A stretch of DNA of 64,000 nucleotides from Sphingomonas jinjuensis (GCF_014197105.1 NZ_JACIEV010000007.1:62001-126000), one strand, 5' to 3'. Counted from the stretch's first letter, positions 1-8,673 are shown. Made by a program: numbers and translations. Notes: generated by a model not told the origin, from the sequence alone.

Positions 1-563
1 CCGCGGTGGACGCCGCGATGCGGGATGTAGAAATAATCGTCCGCCCATTGCTTGAAGCGGGGATAGTCGCCGACGCCGGGATGGGCGTCGCAGGCGGCGG
101 CGAGCGCGGCGTGGAAGTCGGCGGTGTCCTCGTCGACCGGGATCGGCGGGTTCAGGTCGGCGCCGCCGCCGAACCATTGTTTCGTCGTGCGCAGGAAGCG
201 CGTGTTCATGTGGACCGCGGGCACATGCGGATTGGCCATGTGCGCGACCAGGCTGATCCCGGTGGCGAAGAAGCGCGGGTCCTCGCCGGCGCCGTGGATC
301 GTCTTGCCGAATTCACTCTCGAACGTGCCGCCCACGGTCGAGACGTTGACGCCGACCTTTTCGAACACGCGCCCCTTCATCACCCCGCGCACGCCGCCGC
401 CGCCGGGTTCGCCCGACGGGTCGGTGCGATCCCAGGCGATATAGTCGAAGCCGGCGTCGGAACCCGCCTCGCGCTCGATCGCCTCGAACGCGGCGCAGAT
501 GCGGGTGCGCAAGCCCTCGAACCAGGTGCGGGCGGCGGTCTGTTCGGCGTCGAGCGTCAGCAT
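1..563 (-). CDS. hemF: Coproporphyrinogen III oxidase, aerobic (partial, 3' end outside window)
   Basis: Oxygen-dependent coproporphyrinogen III oxidase converts coproporphyrinogen III to protoporphyrinogen IX in cytosolic heme synthesis. About 187 N-terminal residues are visible. They include the family stretch around GGGGVRGVMKGRVFEKVGVN, then the segments MANPHVPAVHMNTRF and WFGGGADLNP, which carry the conserved His/Asn/Arg residues of HemF. The ATG at 563 begins MLTLDAEQ. A -10-like GCTAAG lies only 8 nt upstream and no Shine-Dalgarno is visible, so the mRNA may be leaderless. The gene runs off the left edge, so its 3' end cannot be checked. The family assignment is firm from motif density; the start is inferred. 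Confidence 0.95.
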   Translation of the reverse strand, partial: MLTLDAEQTAARTWFEGLRTRICAAFEAIEREAGSDAGFDYIAWDRTDPSGEPGGGGVRGVMKGRVFEKVGVNVSTVGGTFESEFGKTIHGAGEDPRFFATGISLVAHMANPHVPAVHMNTRFLRTTKQWFGGGADLNPPIPVDEDTADFHAALAAACDAHPGVGDYPRFKQWADDYFYIPHRGVHR

Positions 564-571
564 GTGCCGGC

Positions 572-599
572 CTTAGCGGCAGGGCTGCGGCAAAGTCGA
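572..599 (-). promoter_or_regulatory. Candidate promoter of hemF, possibly leaderless
   Basis: On the minus strand a TCGACT box and a GCTAAG box are separated by 16 bp. The GCTAAG box ends 8 nt before the hemF ATG, which would put transcription initiation at or next to the start codon. This is pattern matching only, and the -35 match is partial. Confidence 0.35.
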
Positions 600-650
600 G
601 GCAACTGGCGGCTCGTCTCGCGGGTTGAGAGCGATATCGAGGAGACGGAC

Positions 651-812
651 ATGACCAAGCAGTCCAACAAGCCCGGCGGCGACTTTCGCGACGACGGCAA
701 AGTGCGCGACGCCGGCGACGAGCAGGCGGTGAAGAATCAGGGCCAGGTGAAACCGGAGGACTATCCCGATCCCGCCAGCGGCGACCTGGTGACGGGCACG
801 ATGAAGGAATAA
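651..812 (+). CDS. Small acidic hydrophilic protein, 53 aa, unknown function
   Basis: This short ORF encodes a 53-residue polar protein with many Asp, Lys, Gly and Gln residues. It has no signal peptide, membrane segment or cysteine. A purine-rich GAGGAG lies about 7 nt before the ATG, which supports translation from this codon rather than from the longer open frame running upstream through antisense hemF sequence. The composition looks intrinsically disordered, like the small conserved proteins seen in sphingomonad genomes, but I do not recognise a family. It is divergent from hemF and followed by a palindromic repeat that may end its transcript. Confidence 0.6.
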   Translation: MTKQSNKPGGDFRDDGKVRDAGDEQAVKNQGQVKPEDYPDPASGDLVTGTMKE

Positions 813-828
813 GATCTCAGCCAACAGC

Positions 829-910
829 CGTCATGCCGAACTCGTTTCGGCATCTCGTCGTATCGAAGGTCCATCTTACGCGAAGATGCTGAAGCAAGTT
901 CAGCATGACG
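829..910. repeat. Intergenic palindrome, family A copy 1
   Basis: Imperfect inverted repeat whose left arm starts CGTCATGCCGAAC and whose right arm ends GTTCAGCATGACG, with a variable centre. Related copies lie at 4382-4466 and 42711-42787. It sits between the convergent small acidic-protein gene and trmL, where it could form a long hairpin and act as a terminator or REP-type element. Confidence 0.8.
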
Positions 911-923
911 GTTCGGGGCGGTG

Positions 924-1373
924 TTAGCCCGGCCACCCGCCCGTCTGCCGCAGCGCCTCCGCCGCGACGATTCCGGCCGACACCGACAGGTTCATCGACC
1001 GCACGCCCGGTGCCATCGGAATCACCACGCGCGCATCGGCGCGGGCGTGGACCTCCTCCGGCACCCCGGCGCTCTCGCGCCCGAACAGCAATACGTCGTC
1101 CGCGCCGAAGGCAAAGTCGTGCAGCGGCGTCGCCCCGCGGGTCGTCAGCAGGACGAGGCGCCCCGCCAGCCGGTCGACGAAGGCATCCCAGTCGCCATGC
1201 CGGGTCACCGCGACATGGTCGATATAGTCCATCGCCGCGCGCGCCACACGCTTGTCATCCCACTGGAAACCCATCGGCTCGATCAGGTCGAGGCCGATGC
1301 CGAGACATGCCGCGGTGCGCATCACCGCGCCGACATTGCCGGCGATATCGGGTTGGTAGAGCGCTATCCGCAT
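924..1373 (-). CDS. trmL: tRNA (cytidine(34)-2'-O)-methyltransferase TrmL
   Basis: SPOUT-class methyltransferase of about 149 residues that adds a 2'-O-methyl group to the wobble nucleotide of tRNA-Leu isoacceptors using S-adenosylmethionine. It begins MRIALYQPDIAGNVG, the family's first conserved block. The C-terminal knot motifs are visible as LLFGRESAGVPEEV and the block IPMAPGVRSMNLSVSAG. The ATG at 1373 was chosen because the family starts exactly here; 26 further in-frame upstream codons show no homology. It is divergent from petA, with about 170 bp between the two starts. Confidence 0.93.
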   Translation of the reverse strand: MRIALYQPDIAGNVGAVMRTAACLGIGLDLIEPMGFQWDDKRVARAAMDYIDHVAVTRHGDWDAFVDRLAGRLVLLTTRGATPLHDFAFGADDVLLFGRESAGVPEEVHARADARVVIPMAPGVRSMNLSVSAGIVAAEALRQTGGWPG

Positions 1374-1546
1374 CGCATTGCCTGGTCCTTGGGCAGCTTC
1401 GAGCCCAAAATGCTGTTGGCAAAGCGTGTCGCCAATGTCTATCAGGCCCAAGCCCGTACGTGGGGACGGACGGGGATGGTGGGGATGATCCGGCGCTTTG
1501 CGAAGCGGCGAACCCGCCAGTCTGAAGGGTTTAAGGGTTCTAGCGA

Positions 1547-2131
1547 ATGGCGACTGTCGACGACATGGTTCCTCCCGGCGAAGATCCGGCGCCCTATCAC
1601 GAGCATGTCGACGACCCCCGCCGTCGTGATTTCATCAATATCGCCGCGGTCTCGTTCGCCGGGGTCGGCGCGGTCGCGATCGTGCTGCCGCTGATCAACC
1701 AGATGAACCCGTCCGCCGACGTGCTCGCGGCGTCGACCACCGAGGTCGACGTGTCGAAGATCGCGTCGGGTCAGGCGATCAAGACCAGCTTCCGCAAGCA
1801 GCCGCTGTTCGTGCGCAACCTGACGCCGAAGGAGATCGCCGAGGCGAATGCCGTCGACGTCGGCTCGCTGCGCGACCCGCAGACGCTGGCCGAGCGGACC
1901 AAGCCCGGCAAGGAAAACTGGCTGATCACGCTCGGCGTGTGCACCCACCTGGGCTGCGTGCCGCTGGGCGCGGGCGAGGGCGAGAACAAGGGCCCGTTCG
2001 GCGGCTATTTCTGCCCGTGCCACGGCTCGGCGTACGACACCGCGGCGCGTATCCGCCAGGGGCCGGCACCGAAGAACCTGGTGGTGCCCGATTATAATTT
2101 CACGTCTGACACGACCGTCCTGGTCGGCTGA
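1547..2131 (+). CDS. petA: Ubiquinol-cytochrome c reductase, Rieske iron-sulfur subunit
   Basis: The 194-residue Rieske subunit of the cytochrome bc1 complex passes electrons from ubiquinol to cytochrome c1 on the periplasmic face of the inner membrane. Residues 25-27 are an arginine run followed by a hydrophobic segment (about 30-50), which fits a Tat-type uncleaved signal anchor. The cluster-binding motifs are CTHLGC at 132-137 and CPCHGS at 156-161, giving the two Cys and two His ligands plus the disulfide pair. It is first in petA-petB-petC, with a 12-bp gap to petB. No strong Shine-Dalgarno is visible before the ATG; a TTCTAG-like hexamer lies just upstream. Confidence 0.97.
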   Translation: MATVDDMVPPGEDPAPYHEHVDDPRRRDFINIAAVSFAGVGAVAIVLPLINQMNPSADVLAASTTEVDVSKIASGQAIKTSFRKQPLFVRNLTPKEIAEANAVDVGSLRDPQTLAERTKPGKENWLITLGVCTHLGCVPLGAGEGENKGPFGGYFCPCHGSAYDTAARIRQGPAPKNLVVPDYNFTSDTTVLVG

Positions 2132-2143
2132 GGTAGCGACACG

Positions 2144-3430
2144 ATGAGCTTTCCCTGGGCCAAGCACTATGAGCCTAAGCAGCCGCTGATGCGGTGGCTC
2201 GACGAGAAGCTGCCGCTGCCGCGCCTCGTCTACAACGCGGTCGGCGCCGGCTATCCGGTGCCGCGCAACCTCAACTATTTCTGGAACTTCGGCGTGCTCG
2301 CCGGGCTCGCGCTGGCGGTGCAGATCATCACCGGCGTCACGCTGGCGATGCACTATGCCGCCAACGCCGGGGTCGCGTTCAGCTCGGTCGAGAGCATCAT
2401 GCGCGACGTCAACGCCGGCTGGTTCCTGCGCTATGCGCACGCCAACGGCGCGTCGATGTTCCTGCTCGTCGTCTATATCCACATCGGCCGTGGCCTCTAT
2501 TACGGCTCGTACAAGGCGCCGCGCGAGATGGTGTGGCTGCTCGGCGTGGTCATTTTCCTGCTGATGATGGCGACGGCCTTCATGGGCTACGTGCTGCCGT
2601 GGGGGCAGATGAGCTTCTGGGGCGCGCAGGTCATCACCGGCTTCTTCTCGGCGATCCCGGTCGTCGGCGAGACGATCCGCGTCTGGCTGCTGGGCGGTTT
2701 TGCGCCGGATAACGCCGCGCTGAACCGCTTCTTCTCACTCCACTATCTGCTGCCGTTCGTGATCGCGGGCGTCATCATCCTCCACATCTGGGCGCTCCAT
2801 ATTCCCGGTTCGAACAACCCGACCGGCGTCGACGTGAAGGGTGAGCAGGACACGGTGCCGTTCCACCCCTATTACACCGCCAAGGACGGCGTCGGCGTCG
2901 GCGTGTTCATGCTGGTGTTCGCGGCGCTGATCTTCTTCTCGCCGAACCTGCTGGGCCACCCGGACAATTACATCGAGGCGAACCCGCTCTCGACGCCCGC
3001 GCACATCGTGCCCGAATGGTATTTCCTGCCGTTCTACGCGATCCTGAAGAGCTTCACCGCCGACTTCATCCTGCCGGCGAAGCTGTGGGGCGTGCTGGCG
3101 ATGTTCGGCTCGATCCTGCTATTGTTCTTCCTGCCGTGGCTCGACTCGTCGCCGGTGCGCTCGGCCAACTATCGGCCCAAATATCGCCTGTTCCTGGGCG
3201 TTCTGCTGCTCGACGTGCTCGTGCTGGGCTATGTCGGCGGTGCGGAAGCGAACGCGCGCAACGTGATCCTGGGGCAGATCGCCTCGGCCTATTACTTCGC
3301 GCACTTCCTCATCATTCTGCCGTGGGTGGCCCGCTCCGAGCGACCGCGCCCGCTGCCCAATTCGATCACCGAGGCGGTTCTGGCCAAACATGGCGGCACC
3401 AGCCTCGCGCACAGCGCCGTGACGGCCTGA
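2144..3430 (+). CDS. petB: Cytochrome b subunit of the bc1 complex
   Basis: The 428-residue membrane subunit carries hemes bL and bH and the Qo and Qi quinone sites. The four axial histidines are visible with 14-residue spacing in each pair: H99 and H113 in helix B, H200 and H214 in helix D. The Qo-site PEWY motif occurs in [10 protein letters not shown]. Length and hydrophobicity fit an undivided alphaproteobacterial cytochrome b with eight transmembrane helices rather than the split plastid-type b6. It follows petA and precedes petC, with short gaps consistent with one transcript. Confidence 0.98.
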   Translation: MSFPWAKHYEPKQPLMRWLDEKLPLPRLVYNAVGAGYPVPRNLNYFWNFGVLAGLALAVQIITGVTLAMHYAANAGVAFSSVESIMRDVNAGWFLRYAHANGASMFLLVVYIHIGRGLYYGSYKAPREMVWLLGVVIFLLMMATAFMGYVLPWGQMSFWGAQVITGFFSAIPVVGETIRVWLLGGFAPDNAALNRFFSLHYLLPFVIAGVIILHIWALHIPGSNNPTGVDVKGEQDTVPFHPYYTAKDGVGVGVFMLVFAALIFFSPNLLGHPDNYIEANPLSTPAHIVPEWYFLPFYAILKSFTADFILPAKLWGVLAMFGSILLLFFLPWLDSSPVRSANYRPKYRLFLGVLLLDVLVLGYVGGAEANARNVILGQIASAYYFAHFLIILPWVARSERPRPLPNSITEAVLAKHGGTSLAHSAVTA

Positions 3431-3449
3431 CGGGGGACATAGAAGTCAT

Positions 3450-4292
3450 ATGGTTCGGGCAATCTCATCCCTCATCGGTGCGGCCTTCGTATTCGTCCTC
3501 GCGATCGCGCTGTTCGGCACGGTCAAGACGGCGGTCGAAGAGCCGGCGGCCGAAAGCGCGGAGCACGTCTTCCATCTCGGCCCGCGCGAGGCCGACCTGC
3601 CGTCGGCCGGGCTCGCCGGCAAGTTCGACAACCGCCAGGTCCAGCGCGGCTTCCAAGTTTACAAGGAAGTGTGCGCCGCCTGCCACTCGCTGAAGTACGT
3701 CCACTTCCGCGATCTCACCAAGATCGGCTATGCCGAGGCCGAGGTGAAGGCGATTGCCAACCAGTGGGTGATCGAGCAGCCGTCGATCAACCCGGAAACG
3801 GGCGAGGCGGCGACGCGCAAGAACGCGCCGTCGGATCCGTTCCCGTCGCCGTTCATCAACGAGATCGCGGCGCGTGCCGCCAACAACAATGCGCTGCCGC
3901 CTGACCTGTCGCTGATGACCAAGGCGCGTCACGACGGCCCGGATTATGTCTATTCGCTCATCACCGGCTACCAGAACCAGCCCGCCAGGCTGCTGAAGGA
4001 GTTCCCGGGCGCCAAGACGCCGGCCGGGCTGCACTACAATCCGTATTTCGCCAATCTCAACATCGCGATGCCGCCGCCGCTGACCGCGGACGGCCAGGTG
4101 ACCTATGCGGACGGCACCAAGGCGACCAAGGACCAGATGGCGCGCGACGTCGCCGCCTTCCTGACCTGGACCGCGGAGCCGAACCTCGAGGCGCGCCACG
4201 CGGCGGGCCTTGCGGCGCTGATCTTCATCGGCATCTTCTGCTTCCTCGCCTGGGGCGCCTATCAGAACGTCTGGCGCGACGTGAAGCATTGA
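3450..4292 (+). CDS. petC: Cytochrome c1 of the bc1 complex
   Basis: The 280-residue heme c subunit accepts electrons from the Rieske protein and hands them to cytochrome c. An N-terminal hydrophobic segment (about 5-25) is a Sec signal. The heme attachment site CAACH is at residues 75-79. The likely axial Met lies in the later NIAMPPPL segment. A C-terminal membrane anchor with a short basic tail (WRDVKH) holds it in the inner membrane. It is the last gene of petABC, and an excellent stem-loop follows 25 bp after the stop codon. Confidence 0.97.
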   Translation: MVRAISSLIGAAFVFVLAIALFGTVKTAVEEPAAESAEHVFHLGPREADLPSAGLAGKFDNRQVQRGFQVYKEVCAACHSLKYVHFRDLTKIGYAEAEVKAIANQWVIEQPSINPETGEAATRKNAPSDPFPSPFINEIAARAANNNALPPDLSLMTKARHDGPDYVYSLITGYQNQPARLLKEFPGAKTPAGLHYNPYFANLNIAMPPPLTADGQVTYADGTKATKDQMARDVAAFLTWTAEPNLEARHAAGLAALIFIGIFCFLAWGAYQNVWRDVKH

Positions 4293-4317
4293 GGTTCGGC
4301 CCGACGGCCTGACTGAA

Positions 4318-4360
4318 CAACAAAACGGGCGGGGAGCGATCCCCGCCCGTTTTGTTGTGG
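4318..4360 (+). terminator. Rho-independent terminator of petABC
   Basis: A perfect 18-bp stem (4318-4335 with 4340-4357) closes on a GCGA tetraloop. The descending arm ends in TTTTGTTG, so a U-rich stretch forms within the stem base. It lies 25 bp after petC. Confidence 0.9.
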
Positions 4361-4612
4361 GGCTGCCTGCCGCATAAAGGCCGTCATGCTGAACGTGTTT
4401 CGCATCTCTTCGTGGCAAGGCCAGTCGCCGCCCCCGAGGAGACCCTGAAACGGGTTCAGGGTGACGGGGGCGGGGTGGGGGCGTGTCTAGCGTGACGTGA
4501 CCTCGTCATTGCCCTCTCCTGCTCAATTCCCTCGCGGAACCCACTCCCGTCGCCCCACGTTCTCGAAGCGTTCGGCGCGTATCCGCCGTTCTTCCGGTAC
4601 GGGAGAGAGTAT
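4361..4612. other. Rest of the petC to 4613 intergenic region
   Basis: The gap between petC and the next gene is 320 bp. After the petABC terminator it holds the family A palindrome at 4382-4466. About 145 bp of unassigned sequence then runs up to a GGGAGAGAG ribosome-binding site directly before the ATG at 4613. I see no conserved small ORF, tRNA or clear promoter hexamers in it. Confidence 0.5.
4382..4466. repeat. Intergenic palindrome, family A copy 2
   Basis: The left arm begins CGTCATGCTGAACG and the right arm ends GGTTCAGGGTGACG. The arms are more diverged than in the copies at 829 and 42711, but the order and outer ends are the same. It lies downstream of the petABC terminator. Confidence 0.75.
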
Positions 4613-5161
4613 ATGTTCATCAGGAAACTAGCGATCGCCGGCCTGCTCGCCGGCTTCGGCCTCGGCACCGCGGGCTGCACCGATGGTTACGGCTACGGCG
4701 GCGCCTCGCTCGGCTATGGAAGCGGCTATTATGCCGATCCCTATTACGGTGGCGGACTCGGCTATGGCGGTGTCGGCTACGCGCCATCCTATTTCGGCTG
4801 GTACAACGACTTCTATTACCCCGGCACCGGCGTCTATGTATACGATCGCAACCGCCGTCCCTTCCGCTGGAACGACAGCCAGCGGCAGTATTGGGAGGGA
4901 CGTCGCGGCTATGGCCTCGATCGCGGCGACCGGCGCGAGCTTCGCCAGAACTGGGCCGACTTCGCGCGCGACCGCCGTGGCGACAACCGCGATTTCTATC
5001 GCGAGCGGCGCGACGATCGCCAGGCGCTGCGCAACGGCACGATCAATCGCGACCAGTTCCGCGCCGAGCGCCGCGATGCCCGCCAGGACTATCGCCGCGA
5101 GTACCGCCAGGATCGTCGCAGCTTCCAGCGCGAAAACCGCCGCGACCTGCGCCGTCGCTGA
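4613..5161 (+). CDS. Secreted Gly/Tyr-rich then Arg/Asp-rich protein, unknown function
   Basis: A 182-residue protein in three parts. Residues 1-20 form an N-terminal export signal ending GTAGC; this resembles a lipobox, but Thr at -3 makes lipidation doubtful. A Gly/Tyr-rich segment covers about 22-65. The second half is a highly charged Arg/Asp-rich tail with recurring RRD and RQD units, so it is probably disordered or coiled. A middle block, YVYDRNRRPFRWND, looks like a small conserved motif. The start is supported by a good ribosome-binding site (GGGAGAGAG). It is a single-gene unit ending at a palindrome. No function is recognised. Confidence 0.75.
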   Translation: MFIRKLAIAGLLAGFGLGTAGCTDGYGYGGASLGYGSGYYADPYYGGGLGYGGVGYAPSYFGWYNDFYYPGTGVYVYDRNRRPFRWNDSQRQYWEGRRGYGLDRGDRRELRQNWADFARDRRGDNRDFYRERRDDRQALRNGTINRDQFRAERRDARQDYRREYRQDRRSFQRENRRDLRRR

Positions 5162-5168
5162 CGCAATG

Positions 5169-5200
5169 CCCGTCATTCCCGCGAGCGCGGGGATGACGGG
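5169..5200. repeat. Intergenic palindrome, family B copy 1 (short form)
   Basis: A 32-bp hairpin with outer arms CCCGTCATTCCC and GGGGATGACGGG lies between two convergent genes, 8 bp after one stop codon and 6 bp before the other. It is well placed to serve as a bidirectional terminator. Confidence 0.75.
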
Positions 5201-5205
5201 ATTGG

Positions 5206-5670
5206 CTATCCGGCGTCGCGCGTGCGGATAAGCCCGTTCGACACCATCGTCATCACCGCGACGTCGTCCTGATTGAACACGGTCAGCCGGCTCTTGAAGA
5301 TGCCCATCTCCGGCCGGCTTTCGGACCGACGCTTTTCCAGCACCTCGCTTTCGCACCGCAACGTGTCGCCCGGATAGACTGGCTTCAGCCAGCGCAGCTG
5401 GTCGATCCCCGGCGAGCCCAGTCCCGCCTGGCGATGGGCCTTCAGATTTTCCACCAGCATCGCCATCGTCATCGCGCAGGTGTGCCAGCCGCTCGCCGAC
5501 AGCCGCCCGAAATGGGTCGCCGCTGCCGCTTCGTCCGACAGGTGGAAGGGTTGCGGATCATATTTGGCGGCGAACTCGGTCACCTCGTCGCGCGTAACCT
5601 CGTACCGCCCGAACGAAGCGGTCGCGCCGACCGCGATATCCTCGAAATATTGAACACCATCGTCGCTCAT
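5206..5670 (-). CDS. MaoC-like dehydratase/hydratase domain protein
   Basis: A 154-residue single hot-dog-fold protein of the MaoC/(R)-enoyl-CoA hydratase type. The hydratase signature is seen as FAAKYDPQPFHLSDEAA (Asp and His acting in water addition to an enoyl-CoA thioester), followed by the GWHTCAM segment. The exact acyl-CoA substrate cannot be read from sequence. Its ATG overlaps the stop of the upstream phosphodiesterase-like gene by 4 bp (ATGA), so the two are translationally coupled even though no shared pathway is obvious. Family confidence is high; the role is unknown. Confidence 0.88.
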   Translation of the reverse strand: MSDDGVQYFEDIAVGATASFGRYEVTRDEVTEFAAKYDPQPFHLSDEAAAATHFGRLSASGWHTCAMTMAMLVENLKAHRQAGLGSPGIDQLRWLKPVYPGDTLRCESEVLEKRRSESRPEMGIFKSRLTVFNQDDVAVMTMVSNGLIRTRDAG

Positions 5671-7010
5671 CGCATCACCTTTCGAAACGGCGCGTCGGTC
5701 CCGTCCAGCCCATTGCCCGCCGGCAGGCCCAGCAGGTCGCGCATCAGCGGCGCGACGTCGACATTGTCGAAGACGGGAAGCTGCCGGCCGGGCTGAAAGG
5801 CGGGGCCGTTGGCGATGAACAGCGCGCGCATCGCCGGGTCGCTGGGATCGAAGCCATGATCGCCGCCCTCGCGCGGCGCGGGCGGCGGCGTCGGCGTGAT
5901 CCGCCAGCCGGTGTCGGCAAGGCAGATGTACGGCGCGACGCGCGGATTGCGGCCATAATGGAAGCGCGCCGGTATCGCCTCGCGCCGCCAGCATTGCATG
6001 TGATCGTGCTTCTTCAGCAGCGCCGCTGCGACGATCGCGTCTTGCCCGGGCTGCGGATAGATCGCCCCGAGCGCACCGACCTCCGTCGTGCGAAAGGCCG
6101 CCTTCGGCATCAGCCCATCGAGCGGGATCGATCGCGACGAGCTGGTGGCGGCCATGCCGTGGTCCGACACGATGACCAGGTTCGCGCGTATTCCCAGGGT
6201 CCTCAGACCGTCGACCAGCGTGCCGATCGAGCGATCGATCGCGCCTACCGCCTGCGTTATCCGCGGATCGTTCGGCCCGACATCATGCCCCGCCATGTCG
6301 ATGCTGTCGAAATAGAGCGTCACGAAGCGCGGCCGCGTCGCCGCCGGTCGGCGCATCCAGTCGAGCACCGTCTCGACACGCTGAGTGGCGGACAGATTGG
6401 CGTTGTACTGTTGCCAGTCCTGGGGGCGGATGCCGCCCATCCACAGGCCGTGGTCGCCCTTTTCGACGGTGCCCCAGGGCGCATTGCTGCCCGGCCACAA
6501 CATCGATGCCGAGCGGATGCCGGCGCGTTCGGCGGTGGCCCACAGCGGCTCCGATTCGCTCCACCAGAACGGATCGTCCGATGCCTTGGCGAAGGGCTGA
6601 CCGGGCCGGCGCGGGTCTTCGAAGGTGTTGCCGACCATGCCGCTGCGATCGGGACGAAGCCCGGTGACGAGCGTCCAGTGATTGGGGAAGGTCAGCGACG
6701 GAAACGACGGGCGCATCGCGGCACTGACGCCGCCGGACTTCAATGCACTCAGCCGCGGGGTGACGCCGCGGTCGAGATAATCGGGGCGGAAGCCATCGAT
6801 CGACACCAGGATCGTCACCGGGGCATCGCTGGCCATGGTGGTCGTCGTCACGCGGGGATCGAGGTTGGGTCGCGGCGTCGTCGGCACCGGAAGCGCTGCG
6901 CCGGTCGCAGCGCCACTCGGCTGCGTGGCGGGCGCGAGCACGGGCGGGGTGAAGGAATAGGCGCAGCCGCTCAGCGATATGAGCAGCAGCGAGGCGAGCG
7001 TACGACGCAT
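5667..7010 (-). CDS. Ectonucleotide pyrophosphatase/phosphodiesterase-like lipoprotein
   Basis: A 447-residue member of the alkaline phosphatase superfamily, type I phosphodiesterase/nucleotide pyrophosphatase branch. The N-terminus is a lipoprotein signal with lipobox LSGC (Cys16). Metal and nucleophile residues are visible: Asp72 in VSIDGFRPDYL and the nucleophilic Thr107 in PSLTFPNH. Later metal ligands appear in YFDSIDMAGHDVGP and VIVSDHGMA. It probably acts in the periplasm or at the outer membrane on phosphodiester or nucleotide substrates; specificity is unknown. The ATG at 7010 was chosen because it directly begins the lipoprotein signal. A family C palindrome lies just upstream. Confidence 0.92.
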   Translation of the reverse strand: MRRTLASLLLISLSGCAYSFTPPVLAPATQPSGAATGAALPVPTTPRPNLDPRVTTTTMASDAPVTILVSIDGFRPDYLDRGVTPRLSALKSGGVSAAMRPSFPSLTFPNHWTLVTGLRPDRSGMVGNTFEDPRRPGQPFAKASDDPFWWSESEPLWATAERAGIRSASMLWPGSNAPWGTVEKGDHGLWMGGIRPQDWQQYNANLSATQRVETVLDWMRRPAATRPRFVTLYFDSIDMAGHDVGPNDPRITQAVGAIDRSIGTLVDGLRTLGIRANLVIVSDHGMAATSSSRSIPLDGLMPKAAFRTTEVGALGAIYPQPGQDAIVAAALLKKHDHMQCWRREAIPARFHYGRNPRVAPYICLADTGWRITPTPPPAPREGGDHGFDPSDPAMRALFIANGPAFQPGRQLPVFDNVDVAPLMRDLLGLPAGNGLDGTDAPFRKVMR

Positions 7011-7037
7011 CAAAAATCCTCTTCCCGTCATGACTGA

Positions 7038-7118
7038 CCTCACCCTTCCGGCGCTTCGCGCCTCCCTCCCTCTCCCGCTGAGAGAGGGAAAAGCCGCCGG
7101 GCGCGGCGAAGGGTGAGG
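7038..7118. repeat. Intergenic palindrome, family C copy 1
   Basis: The arms start CCTCACCCTTCCGGCGC and end GCGGCGAAGGGTGAGG, with an inner CCCTCTCCC/GAGAGGGA stem. A close relative is at 13051-13132. It lies between the Met/His-rich membrane-protein gene and the phosphodiesterase-like gene. Confidence 0.8.
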
Positions 7119-7164
7119 TTAGTTCAGCCTTCGCCCTAATCGGCTAAGGCAGGAACCGAAAACA

Positions 7165-8673
7165 TCAAAGTCCGATCCCCAGCTTGGCGAACAACGTCCA
7201 GCTGACCGGCGCCATGCCATAGGCGGCATCGAGCGCCTTGGGCTTGGCATAGGCCGCGACCGTCCCGCCCAGCGCGACGCCGAGCGATCCGCTGATCGGC
7301 AGGCGATAGGCATAGCCGGCCTCGGCCTTGGTCACGCGAAAGCGGCGGTCGTGGAGCGGATTGTCGTGGTCGGGGAAAAGCTCGTCGTTGACGACATTCT
7401 CGACCCGTCCGAACACCGCATGGCGCGGGGTAAGTTCCCACGTCGCCTCGGCCAGCCATGCCGGCAGCCTGTCGCCCGGCGAGCGGTCCTTCAGGCTGTA
7501 GGCGATCGTCGTCGTCACGCCGCCACGGGCATATTGGACGCTGGCGGTGGTGCGATGCTCGTTCTCGTCGGGATGCTGCTCCTCGGGCGTCTTCAGGAAG
7601 CCGTGGCTGACCTGCGCCGCGACGAAGGGCGATGGCGTCCAGGTCGCCCGCACGCTCCAGCTGTCGAGCCGGGGCGTCTCGATGTTCCAGCGACGCTCGT
7701 CCGGCTCGCGCCCGCGGAATGCCGATCCCTCCAGCTGTATCGTCGGCGCGGCATAGCCGGCGGTGACGACGCCGTAGGTGATGTGGGTCGAATCGAACCA
7801 GTGGTGGGTGATCGGCGACAGCGGCTGATAGCGCGCCGAGCCGCGATGCATGAAGGCGCTCGGCCCCAGCGCCGGTTCACCGACCGGGCCGCCATAGACG
7901 AACAGCGTGGCGTCGTTGCCCAGGCGATAGTCGAGTTTCGCCGCCAGCTCCATGAACAGGTCATGCGGATGCTGGCGGTCGACTAGCGGACGGCCGTTCG
8001 CCAGTTCGCCCGTCGCGAACAAGTTGGGATAGCCGCGTGCGCCCATCAGCGGTTCCAGGCTGTTCATCGTGCGCAGTTGGACATGCCAGCGATCGCCGAG
8101 ATCGCGGTCGGCCATCAGCATCGCCATCGACTGGACGAACGCGCCGCTGTCGCCGCGCGGGCCGCCCTGGTCGGTAACGATGCCCCAGGCATAGCCATGC
8201 CCCATCAGCATCCAGTCGCCGACATGCGCCATCGCGCCGCGCATCGGCCCCTCGGCAGCGGGAAGGCGCGCGGTGCCGGAGCCCTGGCTCCACCAGCCGC
8301 CGCTGGTGCCCATCGCCATGCCCGCCATCGCGGCGCCGGCCGGTGCCTTGGCAAGCGCGGCGTCGGAAGCGTCGCGATAGGCGGCGGGGGCGGTGAAGCC
8401 CATGTCGTGGCTCATCATGCCGTGGTCCATGGCGCTATGGTCCATCGCGGCATGATCCATCGTGCCGGGGCTCATGGTGCCCTGGTCCATCTGTCGGTAA
8501 TCCATCTGGTGGTGATCCATCGCCTGATGGTCGGCGGCCGGCTTGGTCGGCGTCGGCTTCGGTGTCGCCTTGGGCATCGGCATCGTCATGCCGTGATGCT
8601 GGGCTTGCGCGGTCGCCGCGACGGGCGACAGCGCGCCCGCGGCAACCGCCGCGAGCCAGAGAGAGCGGTTCAT
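7165..8673 (-). CDS. Met/His-rich putative metal-binding outer-membrane protein
   Basis: A 502-residue exported protein with a signal peptide (about 1-23, ending ATAQA). Next comes a low-complexity region of roughly 80 residues with repeated MDH, MDQ and MSH units, a composition seen in copper- and silver-binding proteins. The remainder is rich in alternating hydrophobic/aromatic segments typical of a beta-barrel, with conserved-looking blocks such as DRQHPHDLFMELA. ATGs at 8676 and 8673 are both possible; 8673 gives better spacing from GGAGTC. It lies 53 bp downstream of the CxxC peptide gene and in line with chrA, so a metal-resistance role is inferred, not shown. Confidence 0.8.
   Translation of the reverse strand: MNRSLWLAAVAAGALSPVAATAQAQHHGMTMPMPKATPKPTPTKPAADHQAMDHHQMDYRQMDQGTMSPGTMDHAAMDHSAMDHGMMSHDMGFTAPAAYRDASDAALAKAPAGAAMAGMAMGTSGGWWSQGSGTARLPAAEGPMRGAMAHVGDWMLMGHGYAWGIVTDQGGPRGDSGAFVQSMAMLMADRDLGDRWHVQLRTMNSLEPLMGARGYPNLFATGELANGRPLVDRQHPHDLFMELAAKLDYRLGNDATLFVYGGPVGEPALGPSAFMHRGSARYQPLSPITHHWFDSTHITYGVVTAGYAAPTIQLEGSAFRGREPDERRWNIETPRLDSWSVRATWTPSPFVAAQVSHGFLKTPEEQHPDENEHRTTASVQYARGGVTTTIAYSLKDRSPGDRLPAWLAEATWELTPRHAVFGRVENVVNDELFPDHDNPLHDRRFRVTKAEAGYAYRLPISGSLGVALGGTVAAYAKPKALDAAYGMAPVSWTLFAKLGIGL

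Noticed and set aside
8436..8560. Tandem MDH-coding repeats considered as a DNA repeat element
   Set aside because: They are inside an intact reading frame with codon variation, so the repeat is at protein level.
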